Part shown: positions 16,280 through 24,807 of the stretch, in pieces
Position numbering within the stretch: the stretch's first letter is position 1
How the letters are laid out: each line of letters begins with the position of its first letter
NCBI RefSeq assembly: GCF_020735385.1
Contig: NZ_CP085953.1
Location: 372,001 to 436,000 of the forward strand
Length of the DNA stretch: 64,000 nt
From: Granulicatella elegans
Lineage (GTDB): Bacteria; Bacillota; Bacilli; Lactobacillales; Aerococcaceae
Reading direction: 5' to 3'
Translations under genes and position numbers: made by a program
Notes under the pieces: model-generated
Told to the model about the DNA's origin: nothing
The model's database searches: none
What the model saw: the letters and a program-made list of their open reading frames with translations, nothing else

Positions 16280-16316
16280 AAAACCACTCCGTTTAACGTT
16301 ACGGAGTGGTTTTTGT
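16280..16316. terminator. Bidirectional terminator
   Basis: AAACCACTCCGT...ACGGAGTGGTTTTTG, a 10-bp stem with T-run; shared by the convergent DUF898-like and KdgT-chimera genes. Confidence 0.85.
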
Positions 16317-16696
16317 TATGCTGCATTCTTTTCTTTTTGCTGAACTCGTTTAGCGATATACGCTGTTAAGATTGGTGTTAATATAGCTGTCACAATAACG
16401 GAAGCTGTAATTTTAGTCGTAGCAGTTGCTTCAATTGCTTTAAAAGAAGCATCCACCGCTGAAAGTGCCGCTGGTGTCGCAATAGCACTTGCAGCCGTAC
16501 TAGAAATCGCAGCACCTGCAACTCCATTTCCTCCAGACAACTTAACTGCAACAATCGCTGCAACCCCACCCATTAAAGTTGTAATTACTCCTAGGAAAAT
16601 ACCAGGAAGTCTACCTTCAACAATTCCTCTTACTACTTCTTTTCCAATTCCGTTTGCTCCACCTGTCACGATAGCAACTTTTCCTGAAAAATTCAT
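16316..16696 (-). pseudogene. In-frame chimera: SDR N-terminus joined to a 2-keto-3-deoxygluconate permease C-terminus
   Basis: Residues 1 to about 25 (MNFSGKVAIVTGGANGIGKE) are the Rossmann start of a short-chain dehydrogenase with its TGxxxGIG motif and a good AAAGGAAG site upstream. Residues from about 27 onward are the end of a KdgT-type permease (GVAGAAISSTAASAIATPAA, ASVIVTAILTPILTAY). A deletion must have joined the two genes; the frame is open throughout, so a 126-aa protein could still be made. It cannot be a working dehydrogenase (no active site) and lacks more than half of KdgT. I treat it as a remnant of a deleted hexuronate/KDG locus. Confidence 0.75.
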
Positions 16697-16807
16697 AAAA
16701 TCACTTCCTTTGATTTGTTGTTTATATTCCTGTGAAAAAAATCAGGTTATTAATATTTGTTACTGTTTTCACAGTTTTTAATAGGATTTTATGAAAAATC
16801 CGTAAAA

Positions 16808-16915
16808 ATAAAACTAAAAAACCTGCTGGATTTACCAACAGGTTAGGGAGTGGTTAAATTAATCTAAATATCTTTCTGGTACTTTTAGAACAGCGCAGAT
16901 TTTCTTCAAATCTTC
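16808..16915 (-). repeat. Copy A of a 105-bp direct repeat (rhaD 3' end plus terminator)
   Basis: About 95% identical to 27167-27274, offset 10,359 bp. It includes the terminator hairpin CCTGTTGG/CCAGCAGG (16820-16842) and the last 18 codons of the rhamnulose-1-phosphate-aldolase-like gene (EDLKKICAVLKVPERYLD, stop at 16860). Immediately upstream the frame is broken by stops, so this copy is a gene fragment. Confidence 0.85.
16817..16843 (-). terminator. Terminator of the gluconate-type PTS operon (repeat copy A)
   Basis: On the minus strand AACCTGTTGG-TAAAT-CCAGCAGGTT followed by TTTTTAG. Same hairpin as at 27177-27203. Confidence 0.8.
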
Positions 16916-16916
16916 C
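16860..16916 (-). pseudogene. Fragment of a rhamnulose-1-phosphate aldolase gene (last 18 codons)
   Basis: The C-terminal residues EDLKKICAVLKVPERYLD are identical to those of the intact gene ending at 27218 apart from one Ile/Val change. No start or upstream coding remains. It lies between the KDPG aldolase gene and the SDR-KdgT chimera and contributes the terminator of the upstream operon. Confidence 0.8.
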
Positions 16917-16945
16917 GACTCAATTATCCATTGATACTAATATTT

Positions 16946-17566
16946 TTAATCAAGAGCTTTTATGAATTCATTTGCAACACGTTCAACACTTTCATAACCT
17001 TCAATTGCAACTTTAGCAGAAAGTGCACTACCTATACCAACTGCACAAGCTCCTGCATCTCTCCACTCTTTTACATTTGATGCAGAAACACCACCAGAAG
17101 GCATTAAATCGACGTCAGGAATTGGGCCATGGATAGCTTTTATAAACTCTTTTCCAATAGTTCCTCCAGGGAATAATTTAACAATTTTAGCACCAGAATC
17201 GATAGCATTAACAACTTCTGTAACTGTTCCACACCCAGGAGAATATTCAACGTTATTTTTGACAGCATATTTTGCCAATTCCTCTGAAAAATGTGGACTC
17301 ACTAAAAATTTTGCACCTGCATTTATTGCTAAAGTGGCATGATTTAAATTCATTACTGTTCCTGCACCAACGATTACTTTTTTGTTATCTTTAAATTCTT
17401 CAATCAATTCCTTGATAACTTCATCTGCCTCTGGTGTTGAAAAAGTAATTTCAATATTATAAATACCGCCTTTAATTGCATAACGTGCGATATTTTTAGC
17501 GTCATCTTTATCTTTTCCTCTTATAACCGCAAAAAAATAGTTTTCTTTTAATTGTTCAACTAACAT
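16946..17566 (-). CDS. eda: KDPG / 4-hydroxy-2-oxoglutarate aldolase (Eda-like)
   Basis: 206 aa class I aldolase. The Schiff-base lysine is Lys130 in AKIVKLFPGG, and the general-acid/base Glu39 lies in YNIEITFSTPEA; GAGTVMN and PSGGVSASN form the phosphate site. It splits 2-keto-3-deoxy-6-phosphogluconate into pyruvate and glyceraldehyde-3-phosphate. It overlaps the HAD gene upstream by 7 bases and is the last intact gene of the operon. A role with mannonate dehydratase and a PTS fits hexonate catabolism. KDG kinase is not encoded in the window. Confidence 0.92.
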   Translation of the reverse strand: MLVEQLKENYFFAVIRGKDKDDAKNIARYAIKGGIYNIEITFSTPEADEVIKELIEEFKDNKKVIVGAGTVMNLNHATLAINAGAKFLVSPHFSEELAKYAVKNNVEYSPGCGTVTEVVNAIDSGAKIVKLFPGGTIGKEFIKAIHGPIPDVDLMPSGGVSASNVKEWRDAGACAVGIGSALSAKVAIEGYESVERVANEFIKALD

Positions 17567-18228
17567 ATTTGATTCGCCTCCAAAAAATTATATGTTTCTT
17601 CTAAGTTTCTGAATAATCCTAGACATCGTACATGCTCGAATTTTAATTGATTCCGATATAAAAGTTCACTTACTAAACAAACATCTATTCCTGCTGTCAC
17701 CGCAGCAGTTGCTCCAACTATTGTGTCTTCAAAAGCAATGGCTTCTTCTGAATTAGTGTTAAAACAATCTAACGCTGCTAAATAGATATCTGGTTCTGGT
17801 TTAAGTTTTTTTACCTGCTCTGCACAAATAATAGCATCAAAAACATCACAAGCATTATTTTTAGAAAGTAATTCATCTATTCTTTTCTTAGTAGAGGACG
17901 AAGCTAAAATCAACTTAAATCCTTTATTTTTCAAAATTTCAGCAAATTCTTTAGCAAACTTTCTTAACTTAATTTCGCTATTTTTTAATTTTTCCTGATA
18001 ATAATTTTCACGAACTACTCGAATTTTTTTTGCTAACTCTGGATCTTTCAATAAATTAATAATTTTCTTATCATTAGAAGCTGAGCTTTGACCCGTTAAA
18101 GACTCAACAAACCCTTCTGGAATACTTATTCCGTATTCCTTAAATCCTCGATTCCATCCCTCAGCATAAATACATTCCGAATCCACAAATAGACCATCCA
18201 TATCAAAAATCGCTACTTGTTTAGGCAT
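17560..18228 (-). CDS. HAD-superfamily phosphatase / beta-phosphoglucomutase-like
   Basis: 222 aa. Motif I is DMDGLFVDSE (nucleophile Asp in VAIFDMDG), motif II ASSST, and motif III/IV KPEPDIYLAA...AFEDTIVG; a cap domain lies between motifs I and II as in subfamily I HADs. It probably dephosphorylates a sugar-phosphate intermediate of the operon or detoxifies one. AGGAGG and the ATG at 18228 define the start; a longer frame would run into the IIA gene. Substrate unknown. Confidence 0.85.
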   Translation of the reverse strand: MPKQVAIFDMDGLFVDSECIYAEGWNRGFKEYGISIPEGFVESLTGQSSASNDKKIINLLKDPELAKKIRVVRENYYQEKLKNSEIKLRKFAKEFAEILKNKGFKLILASSSTKKRIDELLSKNNACDVFDAIICAEQVKKLKPEPDIYLAALDCFNTNSEEAIAFEDTIVGATAAVTAGIDVCLVSELLYRNQLKFEHVRCLGLFRNLEETYNFLEANQIC

Positions 18229-18238
18229 AAAAAACCTC

Positions 18239-18679
18239 CTAAAAGTCATCGTCTTCGTCAGTTTCTTCAGCGACTGATTTTTCCCATACATAATCATCGG
18301 AGATTGTATAGTTTTTTAATTCTCTTACTGCAACTTCTAAGTCACTACCAAGTAATTGTTGATTAATTCCTTCAAGTACCATTGGTAAACTTGCTCCAGC
18401 AATTAATCGAACATTCTTAGCACGACTTCCATCTAGTCTATTCACTGAAAGTACCGATTGGTTATATGGAGAAGCGCTTAATAAATCTGCAAAAATTATT
18501 ATTGATTCATTTTCATCAAAACTTACTAATGTTTCATATATTTTTTCTCCAAAAGTTTCTACAGATTCACCGGAGTGCAATCCTATTGTTATAACTCCTT
18601 TTACATCTCCAAAAATCACTTCAGCTGCATCTTTAAATCCTGCAGCTAATTCACCATGTGTTACAATTAAAATTTGCAT
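18239..18679 (-). CDS. PTS EIIA, mannose/sorbose family
   Basis: 146 aa EIIA-man domain with the phospho-accepting His8 in ILIVTHGELAAGF and the FADLLSASPYN loop. It receives phosphate from HPr and passes it to the IIB encoded two genes upstream. The last 15 residues form an acidic extension ending EETDEDDDF, longer than a plain IIA-man domain and echoing the end of the IIC protein of the same operon (DDGGDDDF). Its start overlaps the stop of the unknown membrane-protein gene by one base. Confidence 0.92.
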   Translation of the reverse strand: MQILIVTHGELAAGFKDAAEVIFGDVKGVITIGLHSGESVETFGEKIYETLVSFDENESIIIFADLLSASPYNQSVLSVNRLDGSRAKNVRLIAGASLPMVLEGINQQLLGSDLEVAVRELKNYTISDDYVWEKSVAEETDEDDDF

Positions 18680-19497
18680 TACAGTTCCTCCAATATAGTT
18701 TCTATCTTTTGACGTTGAGTTATCAAAGTATTACTATCTATTTTTTTTAAAAGTAAGTCTCTTCTAAGTTTTTCTACTTTTGGATGTAACTTCATTATTT
18801 TACGTTCTGCTATTTCATGGAAAGATTTTTCTAAAATTAAATCCTCATTTACTCCAACAGAATCTAACTCTACAATATGCGTTTGCTGTTTTACATTAGT
18901 GCAAAGAATTGCTAATCCTATATAATTTGTACATCCACCATCTACAATAGCAAAAGCTATATTTTTATTATTTTTGTATTTTTCAAGTAAACTCAACACT
19001 TCTATAACTGATGAAGAATTTCTTACTTGTGTCTTACTACTAGCTCTACCTTTAACAATTCCGTTAAATAAATAAAAGAAAGATAGTGTGAAAACGGTCA
19101 AAGCTGTTGTTAGCAACTTTCCCTCTAATACATGCATTAGGAAAAAGAAAATCCCTAATCCTATACACAAAAACGCAAAACTCTCGAAAGCAATTCGAGC
19201 CAACGTATTTCGTTTATTCTTTTTTGTATCCCTGAAAGAATAATCACCAAATGAAACAATTGGCGTATCGAAATACGTAGTGATAATTTTATCTGCCTTA
19301 GAAATATCTCCAATATAAATATTATGATATTTTCTTCTCTTCTCCTCAATTTCTATAACATTGATATCATCTCGAATGTTCGAGGCATCAGAGAGGAAAG
19401 CTCGAATAAACTTATCCTTTTGTTTGTCTGAATTTCTCTTTTTCAAAAGAAACCCATAACGAACAATCCAATCGTTCATTTGGTAATTATTTTCCAT
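18679..19497 (-). CDS. Uncharacterised two-TM protein inside the PTS operon
   Basis: 272 aa, between the IIB and IIA genes and overlapping IIA, so clearly part of the operon. A soluble N-terminal part (residues about 1-100) contains KADKIITTYFDTPIVSFGDY. It is followed by two adjacent hydrophobic segments (about 103-125 and 128-148) and a soluble C-terminal part with NIAFAIVDGGCTNYIGLAIL. KIITTYFDTP followed later by a hydrophobic strand and GG is faintly reminiscent of the core of M28-type metallopeptidases interrupted by a membrane hairpin, but the metal ligands are not evident. I do not recognise the family. It could be an accessory or quality-control factor of the permease. Confidence 0.8.
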   Translation of the reverse strand: MENNYQMNDWIVRYGFLLKKRNSDKQKDKFIRAFLSDASNIRDDINVIEIEEKRRKYHNIYIGDISKADKIITTYFDTPIVSFGDYSFRDTKKNKRNTLARIAFESFAFLCIGLGIFFFLMHVLEGKLLTTALTVFTLSFFYLFNGIVKGRASSKTQVRNSSSVIEVLSLLEKYKNNKNIAFAIVDGGCTNYIGLAILCTNVKQQTHIVELDSVGVNEDLILEKSFHEIAERKIMKLHPKVEKLRRDLLLKKIDSNTLITQRQKIETILEEL

Positions 19498-19508
19498 GAT
19501 TCTACCTC

Positions 19509-20012
19509 TTATAACTCAAATTTTTTAAGTACATCATCTAAAGATGTTTTACTTGCTGAAGGAGTAGCTTGGAAATAAATATCTTTAACTCCATAATTGT
19601 TACGAAGATCTTTAAGCGTTTCAGCATCTGCTTTATTTAGATATACTGATTTTGTTACTAATAAATCTTCATCATTTTTATTAGCAATACCGCCAATATT
19701 TAATTCCTCTACAGGAACCCCATGTTTTACAAGATTTGCAATTGTTCCTACAGTCTTCGCAATTAAAATACAACTGTAGTCCTTAAATTTATATTCATCC
19801 CAATAAAATTTTGCTTTTTCTTCAGAAATTACAATTGTCTTTTGACCAGTACGGTTCCCCGCACTCTTATATAAATCCTTCATAAATGGATCCTTTGCGA
19901 CTACATCATCAACAACGAAAATTGAATTTACTCCATTTCTTTGTGAAAGTGTAATCATTACTTGTCCATGGATTAAACGTTCATCCACACGTGCTAAATT
20001 AACTTTTCCCAT
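19509..20012 (-). CDS. PTS EIIB, mannose/sorbose family
   Basis: 167 aa IIB with the phosphorylated His15 in ARVDERLIHGQVM, followed by IFVVDDVVAKDPFMKDLYK. It transfers phosphate from IIA to the sugar during transport through IIC/IID. It is separated from IID by 15 bases and from the following unknown gene by 11 bases. The family is used for mannose, sorbose, N-acetylgalactosamine, gluconate and glucosaminate, so the substrate comes from the neighbours: a gluconate-like hexonate is most likely. Confidence 0.93.
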   Translation of the reverse strand: MGKVNLARVDERLIHGQVMITLSQRNGVNSIFVVDDVVAKDPFMKDLYKSAGNRTGQKTIVISEEKAKFYWDEYKFKDYSCILIAKTVGTIANLVKHGVPVEELNIGGIANKNDEDLLVTKSVYLNKADAETLKDLRNNYGVKDIYFQATPSASKTSLDDVLKKFEL

Positions 20013-20027
20013 AAAAGTTCCTCCAAA

Positions 20028-20891
20028 TTATAAAATTCCAATAGATGCTAACACAATAAGAATTAATGTTAACCATAATAAAGCTTGTGTAACTTTGAGC
20101 CCCTTCTTAACGAAGTAATAGTATACCCCCATTACAACTGTCAGCGGCAATATACCTGGAACAATTTTATCAAGCAATTCTTGAATAACGAAGTTTTTAC
20201 CTGAAAGTGCAAATTGTAAAGTTGATGTCACTTTAACGTAGTTACCTGCTAAAATCCCCATCATAAACAATCCTAAGATTGATAATAAACTAATCGCGTC
20301 TTTTACTCCTGAGCTATGAACTAAACTTGTTGCATTTCTACCTAAAGAGAAACCTTGACGTGCAAAGAACAAACCGATTAAGACTTGATATAAAGCAAAT
20401 GCAATGAATGGGAATAACGCACCTAGCGCACTACCTTCTTGAGCCCAAGGAACAGCAATCGCAATAAAGATATATTGCATTGTACCTGAGTCAATCGCAT
20501 CCCCGATACCAGCAAGAGCACCCATTAGACCAGCTTTTGTATTGTACATTAAGTCATCAGTCATTGTAATTTCTTCATTTTCATACTCTTGACGAGCTCT
20601 TTCTTTTTCCATTGACGACATTAAACCACTGATGACCCCACCACCCCAAGTTAATTGAGTGTTGAAAAAGAGTAATTGTCTCTTGTATGCTTCTCTTCTT
20701 TTATCTGGATCTTTATATAATTTCTTAAGAACAGGCATCATTCCGTATAGTAATGATGGTGCAAGATAACGATCAAATGAGTGTGGAATTTCATTTGCAA
20801 AATGCCATCTTAAATATGCTTTAGTAACATCCTTTTGAGTAATTTCTTCAGGAGCTAATGCAGGATTTTTTTGAGTTGTTTCAGTATTCAT
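20028..20891 (-). CDS. PTS EIID, mannose family
   Basis: 287 aa, EIID-AGA domain with LFFNTQLTWGGGVISGLMSSME, GLMGALAGIGDAIDSG and several hydrophobic segments in the C-terminal half (TVVMGVYYYFVKKGLK). With IIC it forms the membrane channel and sugar site of the mannose-type PTS. The 16-base gap to IIC carries a GGAGG site. Normal family length. Confidence 0.93.
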   Translation of the reverse strand: MNTETTQKNPALAPEEITQKDVTKAYLRWHFANEIPHSFDRYLAPSLLYGMMPVLKKLYKDPDKRREAYKRQLLFFNTQLTWGGGVISGLMSSMEKERARQEYENEEITMTDDLMYNTKAGLMGALAGIGDAIDSGTMQYIFIAIAVPWAQEGSALGALFPFIAFALYQVLIGLFFARQGFSLGRNATSLVHSSGVKDAISLLSILGLFMMGILAGNYVKVTSTLQFALSGKNFVIQELLDKIVPGILPLTVVMGVYYYFVKKGLKVTQALLWLTLILIVLASIGIL

Positions 20892-20906
20892 TATCTATTC
20901 CTCCAA

Positions 20907-21743
20907 TTAAAAATCATCGTCGCCACCATCATCATTGAATTGAGTATTTGATGATGCAGCCGGGCTAGCAGCTACTGGTTGATTGTTGTTTTTTGTAACC
21001 ATTACAAAAATAGCAGCCACAAGAACACCAATAATTGCGTAAGTAACCATTGTAATGTTTAAAGGTTTAAAGATTACACTCATGAAGTATGCTAATAAAA
21101 AGAATACTAAGTAATCTTTACGTCCGATAACATAGATTGTTGTAGAAATACCAATTGCTGCTAATCCTCCTCCTACAACTTCCAACACATGAAGAACGAC
21201 TGTTTCTTTTAATTGAACAATAACATCTGCAATAACTGGAGCTCCCCAATATAAAGCCCCAAATACTAATGGTACAAATAATACGAATGAAGCAATAGTA
21301 GGATACCAAATAATTGAACGTTTAATTGCACCATCGTCCATATTTTCTACTGCACGATCCATATATTTTCCTAAAAATGTATTTAAGAAGAATCTGAATT
21401 GATATAAGTAACTTCCTAACAATCCAACTGGGACGGCAACCCCAATAGCTGCTTCCGGTGTTAAATTACCTAGTAAAGCTACTGGAACGGCAATTGCAGC
21501 GGCAATTGCAGGCTCTGAAGGCATTGAACCCCCTGGAGAGAATACTCCCATGTAAATTAATTGAAGTGCAGCTGTAACAATCATTGCATTGGTAATATCT
21601 CCCATAATAATTCCGCAAACTAAACCAGTCATTAATGGTGAGAAGCGAAGTGTTAATGTCGCACCGCCACCAAGCCATCTAGACATAACAGCTGCTACCC
21701 AAAGGGCAATTAACAAACTTTGTACTACTGATAATGTTTCCAT
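20907..21743 (-). CDS. PTS EIIC, mannose/sorbose family
   Basis: 278 aa, EII-Sor domain with eight or more hydrophobic segments and the typical GGGATLTLRFSPLMTGLVCG and YMGVFSPGGSMPSEPAIAAA stretches. Membrane channel subunit with IID. After the last helix it carries a low-complexity tail (about residues 250-278) ending DDGGDDDF, which resembles the tail of the IIA protein of the same operon. It follows the iron-ADH gene by 15 bases. Confidence 0.93.
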   Translation of the reverse strand: METLSVVQSLLIALWVAAVMSRWLGGGATLTLRFSPLMTGLVCGIIMGDITNAMIVTAALQLIYMGVFSPGGSMPSEPAIAAAIAVPVALLGNLTPEAAIGVAVPVGLLGSYLYQFRFFLNTFLGKYMDRAVENMDDGAIKRSIIWYPTIASFVLFVPLVFGALYWGAPVIADVIVQLKETVVLHVLEVVGGGLAAIGISTTIYVIGRKDYLVFFLLAYFMSVIFKPLNITMVTYAIIGVLVAAIFVMVTKNNNQPVAASPAASSNTQFNDDGGDDDF

Positions 21744-21758
21744 TACCTTATTCCTCCT

Positions 21759-22862
21759 TTATTTGTTAGAGATATACTCTTCTAACTCTAATAATTTTTC
21801 TTTTAAATAATTAAAATTAATTTCAATTGGTAATAAATGAACTTTAGCTTTACTATCTATAAATCTAACAATATCATTTATCACTGTTTCATCTTCTGGA
21901 TAAATTCCCATACGATGTAAAGATTGAGGTAAATTTAACTCTTCATAATAGGGTATCAATTCATCAATAATATTCCATTTATTTTCTAATGCTAATTGGT
22001 AGAAAATCCCGTAAGCTACTTTCTCACCATGTAAAAAATTATGACTTTCATGAATATATTTTGCAATCCCATCATGAATGGCATGTGCCGCTGCATTCCT
22101 AGCATATTTGTCACCTAAACCACCTACAAGACCTGCTACTGCAAATACTATCTCAGAACATTGAATAAATTCATCACTAAGTACTTGTTTTTTCATATCT
22201 TCGATAGCTTTGTTCCCTTTTTCCATTAAAACATCTTTTGACATTTTTGCAGTATATCTAGCAAGTGATACAAAAGCTTCTGACTGTAAAAACTCTTGAG
22301 AAGTAATTAAGTCTGATTCGTACCATTTAGCAAGAGTATCTGCAATCCCAGCTACAAAGTACTCAACTGGAGAATCTATAACTAATCTTGGATCCGTAAT
22401 AAAGAAACTTGCTTGTTTTAGAAAATGCTCAGTTTTCCCTTCAGAATCTCCATTTTCTTTATACATTACAGAAAGTGGTGTCCAAGGAGCGCAGTTACTT
22501 GTTAAAGTGGGAATTACACCAAACGGAATATTCGCTACATTAGCGGCATATCCTACTAAATCAGTCAACTTGCCACCACCAACTCCAATAACAAAATCAC
22601 AATTTTCGGTTTTAACCTTATCTACAACTAAATCAGTTCCATAGTAACTACATTCACCTGTATATTGATGAAAAACAAAACGATATTTTTTTGAATCTAA
22701 AAAGGTTAAAAAAACTTTAGCCTTTTCCCATGAAACAGTTCCATGAACAACTAATACTGTTTTAGCCTTATAAGCATCCAAAACGTTTACCACTTCATCA
22801 ATTGCATTAACCGCATAACGATAATACTGTGGACCAACCTTTACTTTTAAATCGACAATCAT
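21759..22862 (-). CDS. Iron-containing alcohol dehydrogenase family protein (GldA-like)
   Basis: 367 aa. The NAD-binding region is FVIGVGGGKLTDLVGYAA; the metal site residues appear in ARNAAAHAIHDGI and HNFLHGEKVAYGIF. Related to glycerol dehydrogenase and to hydroxycarboxylate dehydrogenases of the same superfamily. Its start overlaps the stop of the D-2-hydroxyacid dehydrogenase gene by one base. In this operon it may interconvert a hexonate and its keto form, which is inference; the exact substrate cannot be read. Confidence 0.85.
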   Translation of the reverse strand: MIVDLKVKVGPQYYRYAVNAIDEVVNVLDAYKAKTVLVVHGTVSWEKAKVFLTFLDSKKYRFVFHQYTGECSYYGTDLVVDKVKTENCDFVIGVGGGKLTDLVGYAANVANIPFGVIPTLTSNCAPWTPLSVMYKENGDSEGKTEHFLKQASFFITDPRLVIDSPVEYFVAGIADTLAKWYESDLITSQEFLQSEAFVSLARYTAKMSKDVLMEKGNKAIEDMKKQVLSDEFIQCSEIVFAVAGLVGGLGDKYARNAAAHAIHDGIAKYIHESHNFLHGEKVAYGIFYQLALENKWNIIDELIPYYEELNLPQSLHRMGIYPEDETVINDIVRFIDSKAKVHLLPIEINFNYLKEKLLELEEYISNK

Positions 22863-23869
22863 TATACTTCTCCTTTCACATAACTACTTTCACTCTGAAC
22901 AGATCTTATCGGAAGCTTCCCTTTGACAATCATCTCACAATCTTCTACACATTTTTCGCCCATTGCCTCTAAACATTCCATGGTATACGCAGAAGTATGT
23001 GGAGTAACAACTACATTCTCAAACGCAAGATATGGATGGTCAGCGCGCCCTGGTTCAACTTCTAACACGTCAGTTGCAAAGCCTGCAATTTTACCAGACT
23101 TTAACCCTTCTACAATTGCTTCTTCATCAACTAACGCTCCACGTGCAGAATTGGAAATATAAACATTTTGTTTCATCATTTCAATTTCCTTTTTTGAAAT
23201 AAAATGATAATTTTCATCAGTAAGATTTGCACATAAACAAATAATATCTGCATTACGAATCAATTCTTCAAATCCTACTTTTTCAGCACCGTGTTGTTCA
23301 ATTTCTAATTTACTTTTATAAGGATCATATGCTAGGACTCTACATCTGAATCCGAATTTTAGTGTTTCAGCAACACATCCTCCTGTATTTCCTATTCCGA
23401 TAACCCCCACTACTTTGTTATATAAAGAATGTCCAATAAACGAGGCTCGTTTTTCCCAGTGATTTTCTTCTACAGCATCTAAAGCACCAACCGTTCTTCT
23501 CATAACTGCTAATAAATTTGTTATATTATTACCAGCAACTGCTTCTCTTTCTACAAGAGCTGGGACAATGGAAACAATTGTATTATGTTTTCTTGCTGCT
23601 AATAGGTCCACATTGTTGTACCCTATTCCATGTCTGGAAATTAATAGTAATTCATCTTTATGTTCAAAAAACTCTGCATTAAAAAATGGAGTTACACTTG
23701 CAATAATAATATCGTACCCTTTTACATTCTCTGCTAGTTCCTTTCCTGGAATTTCTTGTGGAAAGGTAAAATATTCAACTTCACCAATTTCCCTTAATCT
23801 TTCTAAGTGTTTTGGGAATATTCTTCCAAAACTACTAGAGTTTACAATTGCGATTTTATGATGACTCAT
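22862..23869 (-). CDS. D-isomer-specific 2-hydroxyacid dehydrogenase family protein
   Basis: 335 aa. The dinucleotide fold shows GVIGIGNTGG; the catalytic triad Arg/Glu/His appears as NSARGALVDE, DVLEVEP and VVTPHTSAYT. These enzymes reduce 2-keto acids to D-2-hydroxy acids with NAD(P)H. In Enterococcus gluconate PTS clusters, as I recall them, a gene of this family also lies beside a 6-phosphogluconate dehydrogenase. Coupled by overlap to the iron-ADH gene and 18 bases from the gnd-like gene. Confidence 0.88.
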   Translation of the reverse strand: MSHHKIAIVNSSSFGRIFPKHLERLREIGEVEYFTFPQEIPGKELAENVKGYDIIIASVTPFFNAEFFEHKDELLLISRHGIGYNNVDLLAARKHNTIVSIVPALVEREAVAGNNITNLLAVMRRTVGALDAVEENHWEKRASFIGHSLYNKVVGVIGIGNTGGCVAETLKFGFRCRVLAYDPYKSKLEIEQHGAEKVGFEELIRNADIICLCANLTDENYHFISKKEIEMMKQNVYISNSARGALVDEEAIVEGLKSGKIAGFATDVLEVEPGRADHPYLAFENVVVTPHTSAYTMECLEAMGEKCVEDCEMIVKGKLPIRSVQSESSYVKGEV

Positions 23870-23887
23870 TCAAATCCCCCCCTATAT

Positions 23888-24784
23888 TTATTTCATCTTC
23901 ATTTCATGGCCACCAAATTCATTTCTTAAAGAAGAAACTAGTTTATTTGAGAACTCATCTGTACCACAGCTACAGTTTCTTACAAATAATGAATCTGCAA
24001 TCACTGGCGTCGGCACACCTAATCGAAGAGCTTCTTCTAGGGTCCATTTTGCTTCGCCATTACTTCCAATCACACCTTCAATTCGTTCAAGCTTAGGATC
24101 TTTACGAAAAGCTTCTTGAGCTAACTCCATTAACCAAGAACGAATAACAGATCCATTATTCCAAACTTTTGCTACCTTTTCATGATTGAATTTAAATTCA
24201 GAGTGTTCCAAAATATTAAAACCTTCTCCAATGGCTTGCATCATCCCATATTCCACTCCATTATGAACCATCTTCAAATAGTGTCCTGCGGAAGGTTGAT
24301 TTACAAACAGACATCCATCTTCAATTGCAATGGCTTCAAAAAATTCTTTAACTTTATCAAAAGCTTCTTGATCTCCTCCAATCATTAGACAAGCACCATT
24401 TCTTGCTCCACTCATTCCTCCTGAAGTTCCACAATCAAGGAAAAATATTTCTTTTTCCTTTAAAGTTTGATAGTTAATTAAACTATCTTTATAATTAGAG
24501 TTTCCGCTATCAATAACAACATCTCCTCTTTTTAAAATATTTGATAATTCATTAACAACTCCATTTGTAATCTTTCCTGCTGGAAGACTAAGCATTACTA
24601 CTTTAACATCATCTAAATTTCCAACCAGTTCTTCTATAGAGTTACTAACGTTTAATCCTGATTTTTTAGCCTTTTCTACTGACTCTGTCGACACATCAAA
24701 GCCCACTACTTCAAAATCATGTTCTTTAGCATTTAATGCTAAATTTAATCCCATTTTACCGAGACCTATAATTCCTATTTTCAT
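23888..24784 (-). CDS. gnd: 6-phosphogluconate dehydrogenase, short decarboxylating type
   Basis: 298 aa, the short (YqeC/GntZ-like) class. GLGKMGLNLA is the nucleotide fold, IDSGNSNYKDS the substrate loop, and CGTSGGMSGARNGACLMIGG with LKMVHNGVEYGMMQAIGEG holds the catalytic Lys and Asn. It would oxidise 6-phosphogluconate to ribulose-5-phosphate and CO2. If the PTS delivers gluconate as 6-phosphogluconate, this is the entry step to the pentose phosphate pathway. 23 bases downstream of uxuA. Confidence 0.92.
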   Translation of the reverse strand: MKIGIIGLGKMGLNLALNAKEHDFEVVGFDVSTESVEKAKKSGLNVSNSIEELVGNLDDVKVVMLSLPAGKITNGVVNELSNILKRGDVVIDSGNSNYKDSLINYQTLKEKEIFFLDCGTSGGMSGARNGACLMIGGDQEAFDKVKEFFEAIAIEDGCLFVNQPSAGHYLKMVHNGVEYGMMQAIGEGFNILEHSEFKFNHEKVAKVWNNGSVIRSWLMELAQEAFRKDPKLERIEGVIGSNGEAKWTLEEALRLGVPTPVIADSLFVRNCSCGTDEFSNKLVSSLRNEFGGHEMKMK

Positions 24785-24807
24785 ATTATATAGCTCCCTT
24801 TCAAGCT

